From positions 558,001 to 622,000 of the forward strand of contig NZ_CP009889.1 of assembly GCF_000788395.1 (NCBI RefSeq): a DNA stretch of 64,000 nt, written 5' to 3'. This DNA is from Pseudoalteromonas piratica. GTDB lineage: Bacteria; Pseudomonadota; Gammaproteobacteria; Enterobacterales; Alteromonadaceae. Each line of letters opens with the position of its first letter. The first letter of the stretch is position 1. Below, in pieces: positions 9,491 to 18,756 of the stretch. The translations under genes and the position numbers were made by a program. A model generated the notes under the pieces. It saw nothing but the letters and a program-made list of their open reading frames with translations. It searched no databases and was not told the DNA's origin.

Positions 9491-9636
9491 ATTGTTTATT
9501 TCCGTTTTTGCCTCCTTTTTTAGTTACTAAATAAAAGGATAAATAGTTACAACCTAATAAAACAAAACTATATTGTCATTCGGTTCATCTGGTTATAATT
9601 ACGATACTGACTGGAAGTAATTGAAAAAAGTACACT

Positions 9637-10077
9637 ATGTATTCAATTAAACAAGGTGAACTCAAGGATATTGCAATAATAGAAGCACAAATTCCGGAGT
9701 TTTCATCACCCAAAAAGCTGGTTGATATCAGAGAACGTCTCGCACAATCGCACTTTTTGTTGCTGATTAGCTTTTACCATGACGAACCAATTGGCTACAA
9801 GCTCGGTTATGCCTTATCAGATGACATTTTTTATAGTTGGTTAGGTGCAGTGTTACCTGCTCACCGAGGACATGGGCTCGCGCAAAAAATGCTTAATGCA
9901 CAAGAGGCTTGGGTCAAGCAGCATCATTATCAGCGTATTCAAGTGAAAACTATGAACCGTTTTCGTGCAATGCTAAGTATGTTAATTAAAAACAATTACC
10001 ACATTATTGATATTGAGAAAGCAATATCGTCATTGGATGTCAAAATTCGTTTTGAAAAAGCACTTGAATATAAGTGA
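9637..10077 (+). CDS. GNAT family N-acetyltransferase
   Basis: A 146-residue single-domain GNAT protein. The acetyl-CoA-binding motif is AVLPAHRGHGLAQKML (R-G-H-G-L-A), after the strand DDIFYSWLGAV. The end of the fold (NNYHIIDIEKA) is shorter and more diverged than in the other GNATs of this window. Substrate unknown. It stands alone, with 146 bases to the cyclase gene upstream and 153 to the binding-protein gene downstream. Confidence 0.8.
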   Translation: MYSIKQGELKDIAIIEAQIPEFSSPKKLVDIRERLAQSHFLLLISFYHDEPIGYKLGYALSDDIFYSWLGAVLPAHRGHGLAQKMLNAQEAWVKQHHYQRIQVKTMNRFRAMLSMLIKNNYHIIDIEKAISSLDVKIRFEKALEYK

Positions 10078-10230
10078 TTGGGTCTTGTTATAAAAATTTT
10101 GCTAACAATTTACTGCGCAGTGTAAAGGCGTGAACTAGCTTGTGTTTTGATGTTTTATTTCAAACAATAACTGTTAGCTTTAGCTTATTTTTGCTATAAC
10201 AAAAGAAGGTTTAAATTCAGGTAGTTACTC

Positions 10231-11406
10231 TTGCACTATACTCTATCGTTATTGCTGTGCTTACTTTTAAATTGCTTAGTCGTTTTTCAAAGTAAGTCGC
10301 AAGAATTAACCCTCGCATATGCCTTGGAAAATTATAACTTTCAGAAAATTTTCGATGACTTTTCTGAAAAAACACATGTCCAATTAAAAATTAAAAATTT
10401 TAAAAATAACGAACTCAAGTCTGCACTTATTCAAGGTGCTAATATGCGTCAGTTGCCTGATATTGTTATTGTTCCCTCTGACTTTGTTGGACTCTCTGAG
10501 TTAGGCTTTTCTACAATTCCCGAAAGCTGGCTCGTCCCCGAGCTATCCACTGAATCATTGCAGAGTGCGAAAGTAGCTGGTGACTATAAAGGTATTCCAA
10601 TTATTTTTGGTAATCACTTACTGCTTTATTACAACAAGTCGCTAGTGCAAACTCCTGCAACTGATTGGCAAACCTTAATACAGCAAAAGCAGTCTTTACC
10701 CGAAAATACGACCCTCATAGGCTGGAATTATTATGAAATGTATTGGTTTATTCCATTTTTGGGAGCATTTGGTGAGTTTCCTTATGTCAATGGTAAGGTA
10801 AATCTAAATACTGCAGGTATGAAGCAAGCTCTGTCTTGGTATAAGCAACTGGCGGATGACAAAATTGTCGATAAACTTTGTGATTATGAGTGTAACTTGA
10901 ACGCGTTTATATCTGAGCAACAAGCTTATACGATTAATGGTTCCTGGGCATTTAACCACTTTAAGGAAAAGCTTGGTGATAATTTAGGCATCGCAATGCT
11001 ACCACAATACAAAGGCAAGCAGATGAGGCCTTACTTCTCATCTCATGTGATTGCATTCCCAAATCATTCACTTGAATCATCTGCTGAGAAAAAAGCAAAA
11101 CTAAAAAAATTTGCAGAGTTTTTCCAACAAAAACGTGCACAAGCAGCTATTTGGCACCAATTAAAGTCGTTACCAACGAATAAACAAATCATTGCAGAGT
11201 TGACTAATAAAGCAGACCCAAACTTGCAAGTTATCTTTCAACAATTAGCACAATCAGAACCGATGCCGAACGAGCGTAATATGGCAATTATTTGGGAGGC
11301 GATGCTAAAAGGCGTGAACCGATATTCTGCGGATATTTTTGACAATCATAAAGCCGCTGAATATATGCAGTACATTACTGAAAGGTCAATGCAAAATGAG
11401 CCATAA
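10231..11406 (+). CDS. Periplasmic solute-binding protein, family 1 (MalE-like)
   Basis: A 391-residue exported protein with the fold of ABC-type sugar-binding proteins. A signal peptide covers about residues 1-23. Typical elements are LPDIVIVPSDFVGLSELG (ligand-cleft loop), YKGIPIIFGNHLLLYYNKSL (hinge strand) and the helix with FISEQQAYTINGSWAF. The start appears to be TTG at 10231. No ABC permease or ATPase gene is nearby. Instead the gene overlaps by 11 bases the hybrid histidine kinase that follows. This suggests the protein presents its ligand to the kinase sensor domain, as TorT does for TorS or LuxP for LuxQ. The ligand is probably an oligosaccharide or another small polar molecule (inference). 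Confidence 0.8.
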   Translation: MHYTLSLLLCLLLNCLVVFQSKSQELTLAYALENYNFQKIFDDFSEKTHVQLKIKNFKNNELKSALIQGANMRQLPDIVIVPSDFVGLSELGFSTIPESWLVPELSTESLQSAKVAGDYKGIPIIFGNHLLLYYNKSLVQTPATDWQTLIQQKQSLPENTTLIGWNYYEMYWFIPFLGAFGEFPYVNGKVNLNTAGMKQALSWYKQLADDKIVDKLCDYECNLNAFISEQQAYTINGSWAFNHFKEKLGDNLGIAMLPQYKGKQMRPYFSSHVIAFPNHSLESSAEKKAKLKKFAEFFQQKRAQAAIWHQLKSLPTNKQIIAELTNKADPNLQVIFQQLAQSEPMPNERNMAIIWEAMLKGVNRYSADIFDNHKAAEYMQYITERSMQNEP

Positions 11407-13555
11407 GAGCTTAGTATCGGAATTCAGAACGAAAATAAGTCTGCTCATTTCGGTGTTGCTAATGGCATGTGTGAGCTTTTTTGGTGTGAGTAACTACCTA
11501 CAAACGCTTGAATTAGCACAAAATAATGTGATTAGAACTGCTAATTCAATTAGTTTAGATACCAAAAGCGTAATGTCTGAGCTCAGTACGCAATTGACCA
11601 GCTACAGCGATAATAAAGTGCTTGCAGAGCTTGTAAACAACATTCTTTATACGCAATATGCGTTTAAATCTTTAAAAAAGATTGTTGATGAGCATGCAGT
11701 AATCGATGCTGCATTTATATCTGATGGTTCTGAATTTATTGTAGAAGCGTACCCCGTCGAATCTTTGCGACTCAATCACCAGGACATTGAAAAGCGTACA
11801 CAAGCTATTTTAAAAAGTGATGGTACTGTCAATAGGGTGCAACAGCTGTTTATAACCGATGCAAGCTACAATCCACTGATGCGTGAACATGGTTATTTTT
11901 TCCTTGTAGTACCCCTTAGGGTTTCATATCCGTCATTGTTAGCACCTTACAAAAACACCGCAGCCCTTTTTTTACTGATATCACCGGAACAGCTATTTAA
12001 TGAAATTCAGTTGACTCAAGAAGATAAAATACTTAGAGCAAAAATTGACGGTATTGATTGGTATACATCCGGAAAACAAGTCGATTTTGATGTGTTGCAA
12101 GGCATGTCTGAGATTACACTCAATCAATCAGAGCCTATACAGATTGAATTACTTGAGAAAAAAGCAAACTATACCAAAGATATTTTCTCAGCTGTTTTAT
12201 TTTCTTCTTTAATTATTGTTGGGCTATTTATTTTACTCTCATTTTACGTGCAACGTTTTACCCGAAAAATTACGCAGCCAATTAAACAGCTGGAAAGTGT
12301 TGGTAATATGTTGCAACAAGGCGAGTACCAACAATTCAAGCAAGAATTTGAGTTTACAGAGTTCACTAATTTACAAAACACGCTAAACACAATGGCTGAG
12401 CGGGTGATGGAGCAGATAAAACGCCTTGAAAAAGAAAAGCTTAAAGCTGAAAAGTCTGAACAAATTAAATCAATGTTTTTGGCGAATATGAGCCATGAAA
12501 TCCGAACACCGCTCAATGGTATTTTGGGCACGCTTCAAGTTTTAGCCCGTCACACATTGCCGACAGAGTCAGAGAAATTAATTGGACAAGGGTTACTATC
12601 AGCTAAAACGCTGCTTACCATAGTGAACGATATTCTTGATTTTTCAAAAATAGAAGCTGGCAAGTTAGAGATAGAGCAAATGCCTTGTGAATTAGCCAAA
12701 ATTCTCTACATGGTTGAGTCGGATATGGCGCCGTTAGCACAACAAAAGCATATTGCATTTAAGTTAAATATTTCGCCAGATTTTCAAGATGGGTGGATGA
12801 CGGATCCTGTTCGCTTTAAACAAGTGGCCTTAAACCTTGTTTCAAATGCAATAAAATTTACCGAGCAAGGGCAGGTGACTGTATCATTGCAACAGTCTGA
12901 TGAGATTGTTGAATTAACTGTTTGTGATACCGGTATCGGGATGTCAGAAGCATACCTTGTGAATTTATTTAGTCGATTTGAACAAGCCGATAAGTCAACC
13001 ACACGTAAGTATGGTGGCACAGGACTTGGCATGGCAATTACTAAACAGCTCGTTGAGTTAATGGGCGGGGAAATCTCGGCTTCATCACAACTAGCACAAG
13101 GTTCAGAGTTCAACATTAAGTTTAAGTTTGAACGTGCCCAGGGTATTTCCTCTAAGGCACAGCAAACACCAACAACTACCGAGTTGGACTTGCGAGGAAA
13201 GACCTTATTGCTTGCAGAAGACAATAAGGTGAATCAAGTTGTTTTCCGTGCAATGCTCGCACCATCAGGTGCTGAACTGCATATTGCTAATGATGGGCTT
13301 GAAGCCATTGAAATGGCAACGCGTTTAAAACCGGACATTGTTTTTATGGATATTCAAATGCCAAATATGGATGGCGTTGAAGCGTGCACACGTTTGTTAG
13401 CGCAAGGTTTTTCACAACCAATCATAGCGGTCACGGCCAACACCATGACCCAAGAAGTCGCGCATTATTTAGCGATAGGGTTTTATACCCATATCGCCAA
13501 ACCAATTGAAATCAACGAGCTACACCTTGCTATTGAAAAGTGCTTATCCGCGTAA
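11396..13555 (+). CDS. Hybrid sensor histidine kinase (sensor-HAMP-HisKA-HATPase-REC)
   Basis: About 719 residues from the ATG at 11396, which has AAAGG ten bases upstream; an earlier in-frame ATG at 11339 lies deep inside the preceding gene and is unlikely. Order: membrane helix at about 12-32, periplasmic sensor region (CACHE-like by length) to about 260, second helix at about 265-285, HAMP, HisKA with phospho-acceptor His367 in MSHEIRTPLNG, HATPase with NLVSNAIKF, DTGIGM and GTGLGMA boxes, and a C-terminal receiver with Asp652 in FMDIQMPNMDG. There is no Hpt domain and no DNA-binding regulator next to it, so the output passes to a protein encoded elsewhere. It probably reads the binding protein encoded just upstream. 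Confidence 0.88.
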   Translation: MSHKSLVSEFRTKISLLISVLLMACVSFFGVSNYLQTLELAQNNVIRTANSISLDTKSVMSELSTQLTSYSDNKVLAELVNNILYTQYAFKSLKKIVDEHAVIDAAFISDGSEFIVEAYPVESLRLNHQDIEKRTQAILKSDGTVNRVQQLFITDASYNPLMREHGYFFLVVPLRVSYPSLLAPYKNTAALFLLISPEQLFNEIQLTQEDKILRAKIDGIDWYTSGKQVDFDVLQGMSEITLNQSEPIQIELLEKKANYTKDIFSAVLFSSLIIVGLFILLSFYVQRFTRKITQPIKQLESVGNMLQQGEYQQFKQEFEFTEFTNLQNTLNTMAERVMEQIKRLEKEKLKAEKSEQIKSMFLANMSHEIRTPLNGILGTLQVLARHTLPTESEKLIGQGLLSAKTLLTIVNDILDFSKIEAGKLEIEQMPCELAKILYMVESDMAPLAQQKHIAFKLNISPDFQDGWMTDPVRFKQVALNLVSNAIKFTEQGQVTVSLQQSDEIVELTVCDTGIGMSEAYLVNLFSRFEQADKSTTRKYGGTGLGMAITKQLVELMGGEISASSQLAQGSEFNIKFKFERAQGISSKAQQTPTTTELDLRGKTLLLAEDNKVNQVVFRAMLAPSGAELHIANDGLEAIEMATRLKPDIVFMDIQMPNMDGVEACTRLLAQGFSQPIIAVTANTMTQEVAHYLAIGFYTHIAKPIEINELHLAIEKCLSA

Positions 13556-13612
13556 TCGAAGAGTTAAGCCATATTCCTTTCATACCAGATAATGTATTGT
13601 TGCCTTAAACTT

Positions 13613-14158
13613 TTAGTTGGTGTTGTGCATCACTTCATACAGTACTTGCGGCACGCGCAGCAAATCGAGTCGCCTTTCTAAGTCACGAATATCGTGACGA
13701 ATTTCGCGTTTAATATCTTCGTTAGGCTCAGTTCTGTATTGTTCTTTTAAGTCGTATATTCGGTTTTCAAGCTCATTTATTTCGGCTGCAATATCATACT
13801 GCCGTTTGCCTTTATTGTAATTTTTAACAAACGCTTGGCTTAAGCACACACCATTATAAGTTTGTCCTGAGCGTCCTACACGATAGCCATTTTCTGGCGT
13901 GCAATATATTTGATTGCCTTTTTCATATCCTGTTTGCCACTTTTCAATATTCACTTTGATATTCACTTCGGCACACGCCTGTGTATAGTCGTTTACCCGA
14001 TCTCGTTTAGCACCGTTTTGACCGTCACTGTAACCTAGGTTGTACCAATCAGCGGTTTTACACTTTTCTGGTGAAATTGCTGCACATGCGCTAAGTGAAA
14101 AGTAAATAACTATCAGCAAAGCAATTTTAAACATTGAATTTAAAGACATAAGATTCAT
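13613..14158 (-). CDS. DUF2799 lipoprotein
   Basis: A 181-residue envelope lipoprotein of unknown function. The N-terminus is a signal peptide with lipobox L-S-A-C. The body has the DUF2799 pattern: DWYNLGYSDGQNG, then WQTGYEKGNQIYC and ENGYRVGRSGQTYNGVC, with paired G-Y/Y-N-G repeats and conserved cysteines. A charged coiled-coil-like C-terminal part follows (about residues 125-170), with ELENRIYDL and RHDIRDLERRLDLL. The gene converges on the hybrid kinase gene with 57 bases between the stops. Alternative starts at 14149 or 14134 are possible. Confidence 0.8.
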   Translation of the reverse strand: MNLMSLNSMFKIALLIVIYFSLSACAAISPEKCKTADWYNLGYSDGQNGAKRDRVNDYTQACAEVNIKVNIEKWQTGYEKGNQIYCTPENGYRVGRSGQTYNGVCLSQAFVKNYNKGKRQYDIAAEINELENRIYDLKEQYRTEPNEDIKREIRHDIRDLERRLDLLRVPQVLYEVMHNTN

Positions 14159-14376
14159 TTTGTTGTGGTAACTGTTTCTAACATAGAAATAATACGATGA
14201 ATATTAACTGAATAGCAGAGAATATTTTGTCTGTACATATTTTGTAATACATTCTGACTTTCAAAGGGGCAATAAGGGGAGTAGCATAACCTTAGATTGT
14301 GTCAGGTTATAATGACCTGAATGTTATTAAAATTTTAATAGTATTCAGCTCTTTATAACTTTTAAAGGGCACAATT

Positions 14377-15690
14377 ATGATTAACACACATCCTAATATC
14401 GTTATTGTTGGCGGTGGAGCAGGCGGTCTTGAGCTTGCGAGTAAATTAGGACATGCATTAGGGAAATCACGACGAGCAAATATCACACTGATTGATAAAA
14501 ACCGCACGCATATATGGAAACCTTTGCTACATGAAGTCGCAACTGGCTCGCTTGACACCAGTTTAGACGGTGTTTCTTACTCTGCCCATGCAGCAAAGCA
14601 TGGCTTCCAATTTATTTGGGGTGAATTCATCAGCCTCAATTCAAACGATCACACCATAACGCTCAAAGCGCAAAGCGATGAAAGCGGTAAAGTACTATTG
14701 CCAGCACGCACATTAAATTACGATAAAGTAATCTTAGCCATTGGCAGTATTAGTAATGACTTCAATACACCTGGCGTTGCAGAACATTGTTATTTTCTAG
14801 ATTCACAAAAACAAGCTGAACGCTTTCAACATGCGTTACTCAACAGTTTTACCCGTGTTCATCAAAATGCTAGCGAGGAAAACAGTAATAATTCACTCTC
14901 AATAGCGATTGTTGGTGGTGGCGCAACAGGGGTTGAGTTAAGTGCAGAACTTATCCATGTATCAGGGTTACTTAAGCACTATGGCTTAAGTGAATTTAAA
15001 AGCACACAGTTAATTATTCATTTAATAGAAGCTGGCCCCACCATTTTACCTGCATTACCAAAACGTATTAGTGATGCAGCAAGACGTGAGCTGATTAATT
15101 TAGGCATACAAGTTCGTGAGAATACCCGCATTAGCGAAGCAAACGAAAATGGTTTTGTTACCGCAGAGGGCGAAACGATTTCAGCAGACTTGATGTTGTG
15201 GGCAGCAGGTGTAAAAGTGGCAGACTTTGTAAAAAACATTGATGAGCTTCAATTTAATCGCAGTAATCAAGTATTGGTTGACCCCTATTTGCGTGCAAAA
15301 GGGGTAGAACAAGTGTATGTATTAGGCGATGCCAGTGCGTGTGAGCAAAGTGATGGCGGTTTTGTACCACCACGCGCTCAGGCAGCGCATCAAATGGCGA
15401 GCAATCTTGCTCGTAACTTAATAGCGGAGCTCAATGGTAAAGAAAAAGTACCGTTTAAGTATAATGACCATGGTTCACTAGTAAACTTATCACGTTACAG
15501 TGCGGTAGGCAGCTTAATGGGTAATCTGACTAAAAACACTATGTTTATTGAAGGAAAATTAGCGCGTTTAATGTATGTATCTTTGTACCGCATGCACCAA
15601 AATGCGATACATGGACCACTTAAAACAGCCGCATTGTGGTTATGTGAAAAATTAATGCGCAGCGTAAGGCCAAAAATGAAACTGCATTAA
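14377..15690 (+). CDS. ndh: Type II NADH dehydrogenase (NDH-2 family)
   Basis: A 437-residue FAD enzyme of the NDH-2 family, which oxidises NADH and reduces quinone at the inner membrane without pumping protons. The FAD-binding motif is IVIVGGGAGGLELA near residue 9. The second dinucleotide site is IAIVGGGATGVELSAEL near residue 178. The late FAD-contact motif YVLGDAS is present. The C-terminal segment has hydrophobic patches consistent with monotopic membrane binding. Length is normal. AAGGG precedes the ATG. The upstream 218 bases show no clear operator. It is a single-gene unit. Confidence 0.9.
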   Translation: MINTHPNIVIVGGGAGGLELASKLGHALGKSRRANITLIDKNRTHIWKPLLHEVATGSLDTSLDGVSYSAHAAKHGFQFIWGEFISLNSNDHTITLKAQSDESGKVLLPARTLNYDKVILAIGSISNDFNTPGVAEHCYFLDSQKQAERFQHALLNSFTRVHQNASEENSNNSLSIAIVGGGATGVELSAELIHVSGLLKHYGLSEFKSTQLIIHLIEAGPTILPALPKRISDAARRELINLGIQVRENTRISEANENGFVTAEGETISADLMLWAAGVKVADFVKNIDELQFNRSNQVLVDPYLRAKGVEQVYVLGDASACEQSDGGFVPPRAQAAHQMASNLARNLIAELNGKEKVPFKYNDHGSLVNLSRYSAVGSLMGNLTKNTMFIEGKLARLMYVSLYRMHQNAIHGPLKTAALWLCEKLMRSVRPKMKLH

Positions 15691-15805
15691 TCCAATTAAA
15701 AAGTTAGAGGTAATTAAAGGCATTTATCTTTTCTAAAATCATGATTAACAGCGTGCGTATCAGCTGATACACTCGAGCAATAATTAAGATTTTTAAGGTA
15801 TTTAA

Positions 15806-16060
15806 ATGAATCCAATTATTGCACTGCTCAAGGAAAACAATATTAGTGACGAGCGTATTAATGACATTTTTCAAGTGCTAACAGAAAACCCAATGGCGGC
15901 AATGCTAACGATTAGCCAGCTAGGTTTACCACAAGAGCAATTACAACAAGTAATGGGCCAAGTGATGTTAAACCCAGCACTAATAAAAGAAGCGGTAGAA
16001 GAGCTAGGACTCGACTTTTCAAAAGTCGAAGATGCTAAAGCACAACTCGACAAACAGTAA
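15806..16060 (+). CDS. DUF2999 family small protein
   Basis: An 84-residue soluble, mostly helical protein resembling the DUF2999 family of marine gammaproteobacteria (Pseudoalteromonas, Vibrio and relatives). It begins MNPIIALLKENNISDERI and ends LGLDFSKVEDAKAQLDKQ, with a central MAAMLTISQLGLPQEQLQQ helix pair. Function unknown. AAGG precedes the ATG, and a strong terminator follows within 15 bases, so it is a monocistronic gene. Confidence 0.8.
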   Translation: MNPIIALLKENNISDERINDIFQVLTENPMAAMLTISQLGLPQEQLQQVMGQVMLNPALIKEAVEELGLDFSKVEDAKAQLDKQ

Positions 16061-16073
16061 ATATTGTTTCATG

Positions 16074-16103
16074 AAAAAGCCTACAATTTTGTAGGCTTTT
16101 TTT
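16074..16103 (+). terminator. Rho-independent terminator after the DUF2999 gene
   Basis: A perfect 8-bp stem, GCCTACAA with TTGTAGGC, flanked by an A-run and a T-run of seven. Confidence 0.9.
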
Positions 16104-16373
16104 CGTTTTTAGCCGAATCTTTTTGATAAAAAGTGTTTGCTAATTTAAGTGAACCATTGGTTAAACTGAAACGGTAATCTAGGCGTAAAGCTTCGCAAAG
16201 TCTTATTGCTATTTTTTATCTTGCTACGTGTTGCAATATCCATGAGGCCATTTATTTGATTTCCAGTAATAAGTAACCACACTTATATGCAGTAAAAAAA
16301 TTAATTTAAATCAAAGCAGCTATTTATTGCTCAGGCATACTGGCATAACAAAGGCATCTACTTACCGGTTATT
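16104..16373. promoter_or_regulatory. Intergenic region with an FNR-like site
   Basis: TTAATTTAAATCAA at 16301-16314 matches the FNR consensus TTGAT-N4-ATCAA with one mismatch, about 60 bases before the next start. This is a plausible place for oxygen-responsive activation, but AT-rich DNA gives such matches by chance. Nothing else is recognised here. Confidence 0.3.
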
Positions 16374-16811
16374 ATGAACAAAATTCGCTATTCAATTTTT
16401 GCTGATCAAGATTTGTTTGTCGCACAAACTCATGGAAATATTTCATTCGATGATTTGTATCAGCATGTGCTTATTTTGATGGGTGATAAAGAATTTAAAG
16501 CGGGTATTAATGCGTTATACGATTTTTCAACAATAACTGACTTTACAGGCGACTTGGCAAAACTTGAAGCGTTAGCTGCGGGGATGTCGAGTGAAGATGT
16601 GATTGTTAAAAAGGCTAAAACCGCCATTTTGTTACCCAACGAATTCGCTCCTAATATTCATGGGGTGATGGATCAATATATGGCAATGACAGCAAGCTCA
16701 CAAATTGATTATCGCATCTTTACACTGGCTGAATTTAAGCAAGCCGCATCCTTTTTAGGTTACGATTCGCTATTTCTTGAAGGGTTACTTAACTTCGCGT
16801 TTGAATCATAA
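16374..16811 (+). CDS. Uncharacterised STAS/SpoIIAA-like small protein (copy 1)
   Basis: A 145-residue soluble protein I do not recognise firmly. It alternates strands and helices: an N-terminal hairpin (YSIFADQDLFVAQTHGNIS), a helix, then FKAGINALYDFSTITDFTGD, KKAKTAILLPNE and a C-terminal YRIFTLAEFKQAASFLG. That is the order seen in STAS/SpoIIAA-like proteins, where the ALYDF-type strand is followed by a helix. A similar protein is encoded at 17612-18034; they share the G-x-(I/L)-(S/T) turn, the (G/D)-I-N-x-L-x-D-(F/L) strand, and the late Y-R/W-I-F/Y-x-x-(A/S)-(E/Q) strand. The two flank a convergent acyltransferase gene. Function unknown. Confidence 0.6.
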   Translation: MNKIRYSIFADQDLFVAQTHGNISFDDLYQHVLILMGDKEFKAGINALYDFSTITDFTGDLAKLEALAAGMSSEDVIVKKAKTAILLPNEFAPNIHGVMDQYMAMTASSQIDYRIFTLAEFKQAASFLGYDSLFLEGLLNFAFES

Positions 16812-16820
16812 TTAACATTT

Positions 16821-17411
16821 TTAGCCAGATACATCAGCTGGATATTTTGCCATGTCTTTTGCAAAGCAGGCTTTAACGTTGGCAAGATCTGTCTCTATTT
16901 CACCCGTTAATGTGATGGCATCCATAACAACAAACTCTTTCGTTCGAAAATCAAGCGCCATCGGCACTACGGGGACATTTGCTGCATAAGCAATGTGCAA
17001 AAATCCAGTTTTCCATTCAGCCGTGCGCTTTCTTGTGCCCTCAGGTGCGATACCTAAAATTAGTTTTTTTTCTTGCTTAAAAACATCTGCAACTTGTGAC
17101 ACCAATCCATGCTTTGATGAACGCTCAACTGCGATGCCGCCCCACTTGCGTAGCAGCACACCTAAAGGCCAAAAGAAAATGGTGTGTTTACCTAAAAATT
17201 TAATTTCAATGCCAAGTGCTAATTTTACCGCAATGGCAATAATAAAATCCCAATTTGAGGTATGTGGTGCAACTGCGGCAACAAATTTAGGGTGATCTGG
17301 AAAAGCGCCAGCTACACGCCAGCCAAACAATGATAAAAAATTGCGACCAATAAAGCGGCCTATTTTACTGTGGGTGCGAGGGATAGCGCTTGGAATTTCT
17401 TCAGTGTGCAT
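16821..17411 (-). CDS. Lysophospholipid/glycerolipid acyltransferase (PlsC-like)
   Basis: A 196-residue membrane-associated acyltransferase. The catalytic HX4D motif is visible as HTSNWD at about residues 51-56. The acceptor-binding motif follows at about 122-126 as EGTRKRT (E-G-T-R). A further PVVPMALDF strand matches the fourth PlsC block. It lacks the long N-terminal membrane region of PlsC proper and belongs to the short group related to 1-acyl-glycerol-3-phosphate acyltransferases; the acceptor is not certain. Its 3' end converges on the STAS-like gene with only nine bases between the stops. Confidence 0.85.
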   Translation of the reverse strand: MHTEEIPSAIPRTHSKIGRFIGRNFLSLFGWRVAGAFPDHPKFVAAVAPHTSNWDFIIAIAVKLALGIEIKFLGKHTIFFWPLGVLLRKWGGIAVERSSKHGLVSQVADVFKQEKKLILGIAPEGTRKRTAEWKTGFLHIAYAANVPVVPMALDFRTKEFVVMDAITLTGEIETDLANVKACFAKDMAKYPADVSG

Positions 17412-17611
17412 TTGTTTTTGTTCTTTTTACTAAAGCCTGTAACGATTTCATATTTAGAGTTTAAAGTCTAGTTTAATGCTGATACTGCAACTCGGTCACA
17501 CATTAGTTATTAAATTCGTTTGAAAGCATTTAGTTTAATACACAGGAAATTAGTCATAAAACGCGCATAGCATATATAGTTAATTGTATAACCCGCAAAT
17601 TTATATTGTTT

Positions 17612-18034
17612 ATGAGTGCTTACGAATTTAAATTTAAAATACTGCCGGAAAAGAACATCGTTGTTACTCAGTCAAGTGGCGCTTTAACTTTGCCGAGTTA
17701 TTTAAATGAATTTAAACGAATTAGCCTTCAACCCACCTTTAAACGCGACATTAATTACCTACATGATTTGCGCTGTGTTGATAGCATTGAAGGTTCATTA
17801 TCTGATCATGAAGAGTTTGCAAAATTCGCAGTTTCAATTTCATCCAGCAAGTCCACAAATGTGGTGTTTATCATTAATGACCACGCTATAAAAATTAAGC
17901 AATTTATCGAAGGATACGTGTTAATGGCTTCACGCTCAAACCGACACTATTGGATATACCCTGAGAGCCAGCTTAATTTGGCATTAAATAAAGTTGATTT
18001 AACAGCGTTTCCGCAGTTTGAAAGTGACACCTAG
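17612..18034 (+). CDS. Uncharacterised STAS/SpoIIAA-like small protein (copy 2)
   Basis: A 140-residue soluble protein, resembling the one at 16374-16811 in length and in the order of predicted strands and helices. Comparable segments are FKILPEKNIVVTQSSGALT, RDINYLHDLRCVD, STNVVFIIND and HYWIYPESQLNLAL. The ATG at 17612 is preferred over an in-frame TTG at 17606. Neither has a strong ribosome binding site. I infer a diverged duplicate or a second member of the same small family. Function unknown. Confidence 0.6.
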   Translation: MSAYEFKFKILPEKNIVVTQSSGALTLPSYLNEFKRISLQPTFKRDINYLHDLRCVDSIEGSLSDHEEFAKFAVSISSSKSTNVVFIINDHAIKIKQFIEGYVLMASRSNRHYWIYPESQLNLALNKVDLTAFPQFESDT

Positions 18035-18234
18035 TAGATCATGTGATTAGCCAGCGAGCCTTAAAGTTGAAAATCACAAATTCACAGGTATTGGGTTTAC
18101 CTAACTTGGCGTTTGTAGCGTCGAAATAGGGCTTTTAAACTGACGTGTGTCGCGAAAAATGAATTATTTGTTTAAGCGATAAATACCTTATAAAGATAAC
18201 AACTTAAAGCGTCTTAAATAAAAATATCCCACTA

Positions 18235-18678
18235 TACAGGCTGAATGGAACGCTTTTTACCAATTACATTAAGCAAATAATACACAATCAACACACCAGT
18301 TGCTGTGATTAATATTCCAAGAACATCAACCAATCCGTAGTACGAATTAATATTGGGTGTATTTCCTAACGTTACAGCATTAAAAGTCATTAAAAAAATC
18401 CCTAGCAACGAGGGCAACTGTAATATGAACGCACTGGTAAAATTAAAAGGGTGTTTGTTACAAAATACTTTGTATGCCATTAAAAAAGCAAAACAAACGC
18501 TTAATTTAATAAAGCTATCGTGCAACCCTAACCAAATATATTCAGCGCTGTTAGCAGTTAAATTTGGCTGGGAACTTAAAAAATCATTGATAGGGCTGTA
18601 ATTCGCCGAAAATAAAAAAACAACTTGTAGTGCTAGCCATAGCAATATACCAAAAATAATCGCAGGTAAGTACTTCAT
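18235..18678 (-). CDS. Small four-helix inner membrane protein, unknown function
   Basis: I do not recognise this protein. It has four hydrophobic segments (around MKYLPAIIFGILLWLALQVV, then LSVCFAFLMAYKVF, the LPSLLGIFLMTF region and ITATGVLIVYYLLNVIG) and a basic C-terminus, so it is an inner membrane protein with few polar loops. Three in-frame ATGs lie close together; I chose the third, at 18678, because GGAG sits six bases upstream of it. The stop codon lies just left of the given start (18232-18234). The next gene on the strand upstream encodes another membrane protein, 79 bases away. Confidence 0.6.
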
Positions 18679-18756
18679 GTGCATCTCCATTGCATGTAAT
18701 GAATTAGTTTGTATTTAAATAAACGAATATGAATAAAAATTAAATGTTACTTTTAT

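Noticed and set aside
12784..13224. Long antisense open frame (146 codons) inside the hybrid kinase gene
   Set aside because: It lies wholly within a strongly supported gene in the opposite frame, has no ribosome binding site and reads as low-complexity Ser/Cys-rich sequence, as expected for a shadow frame.
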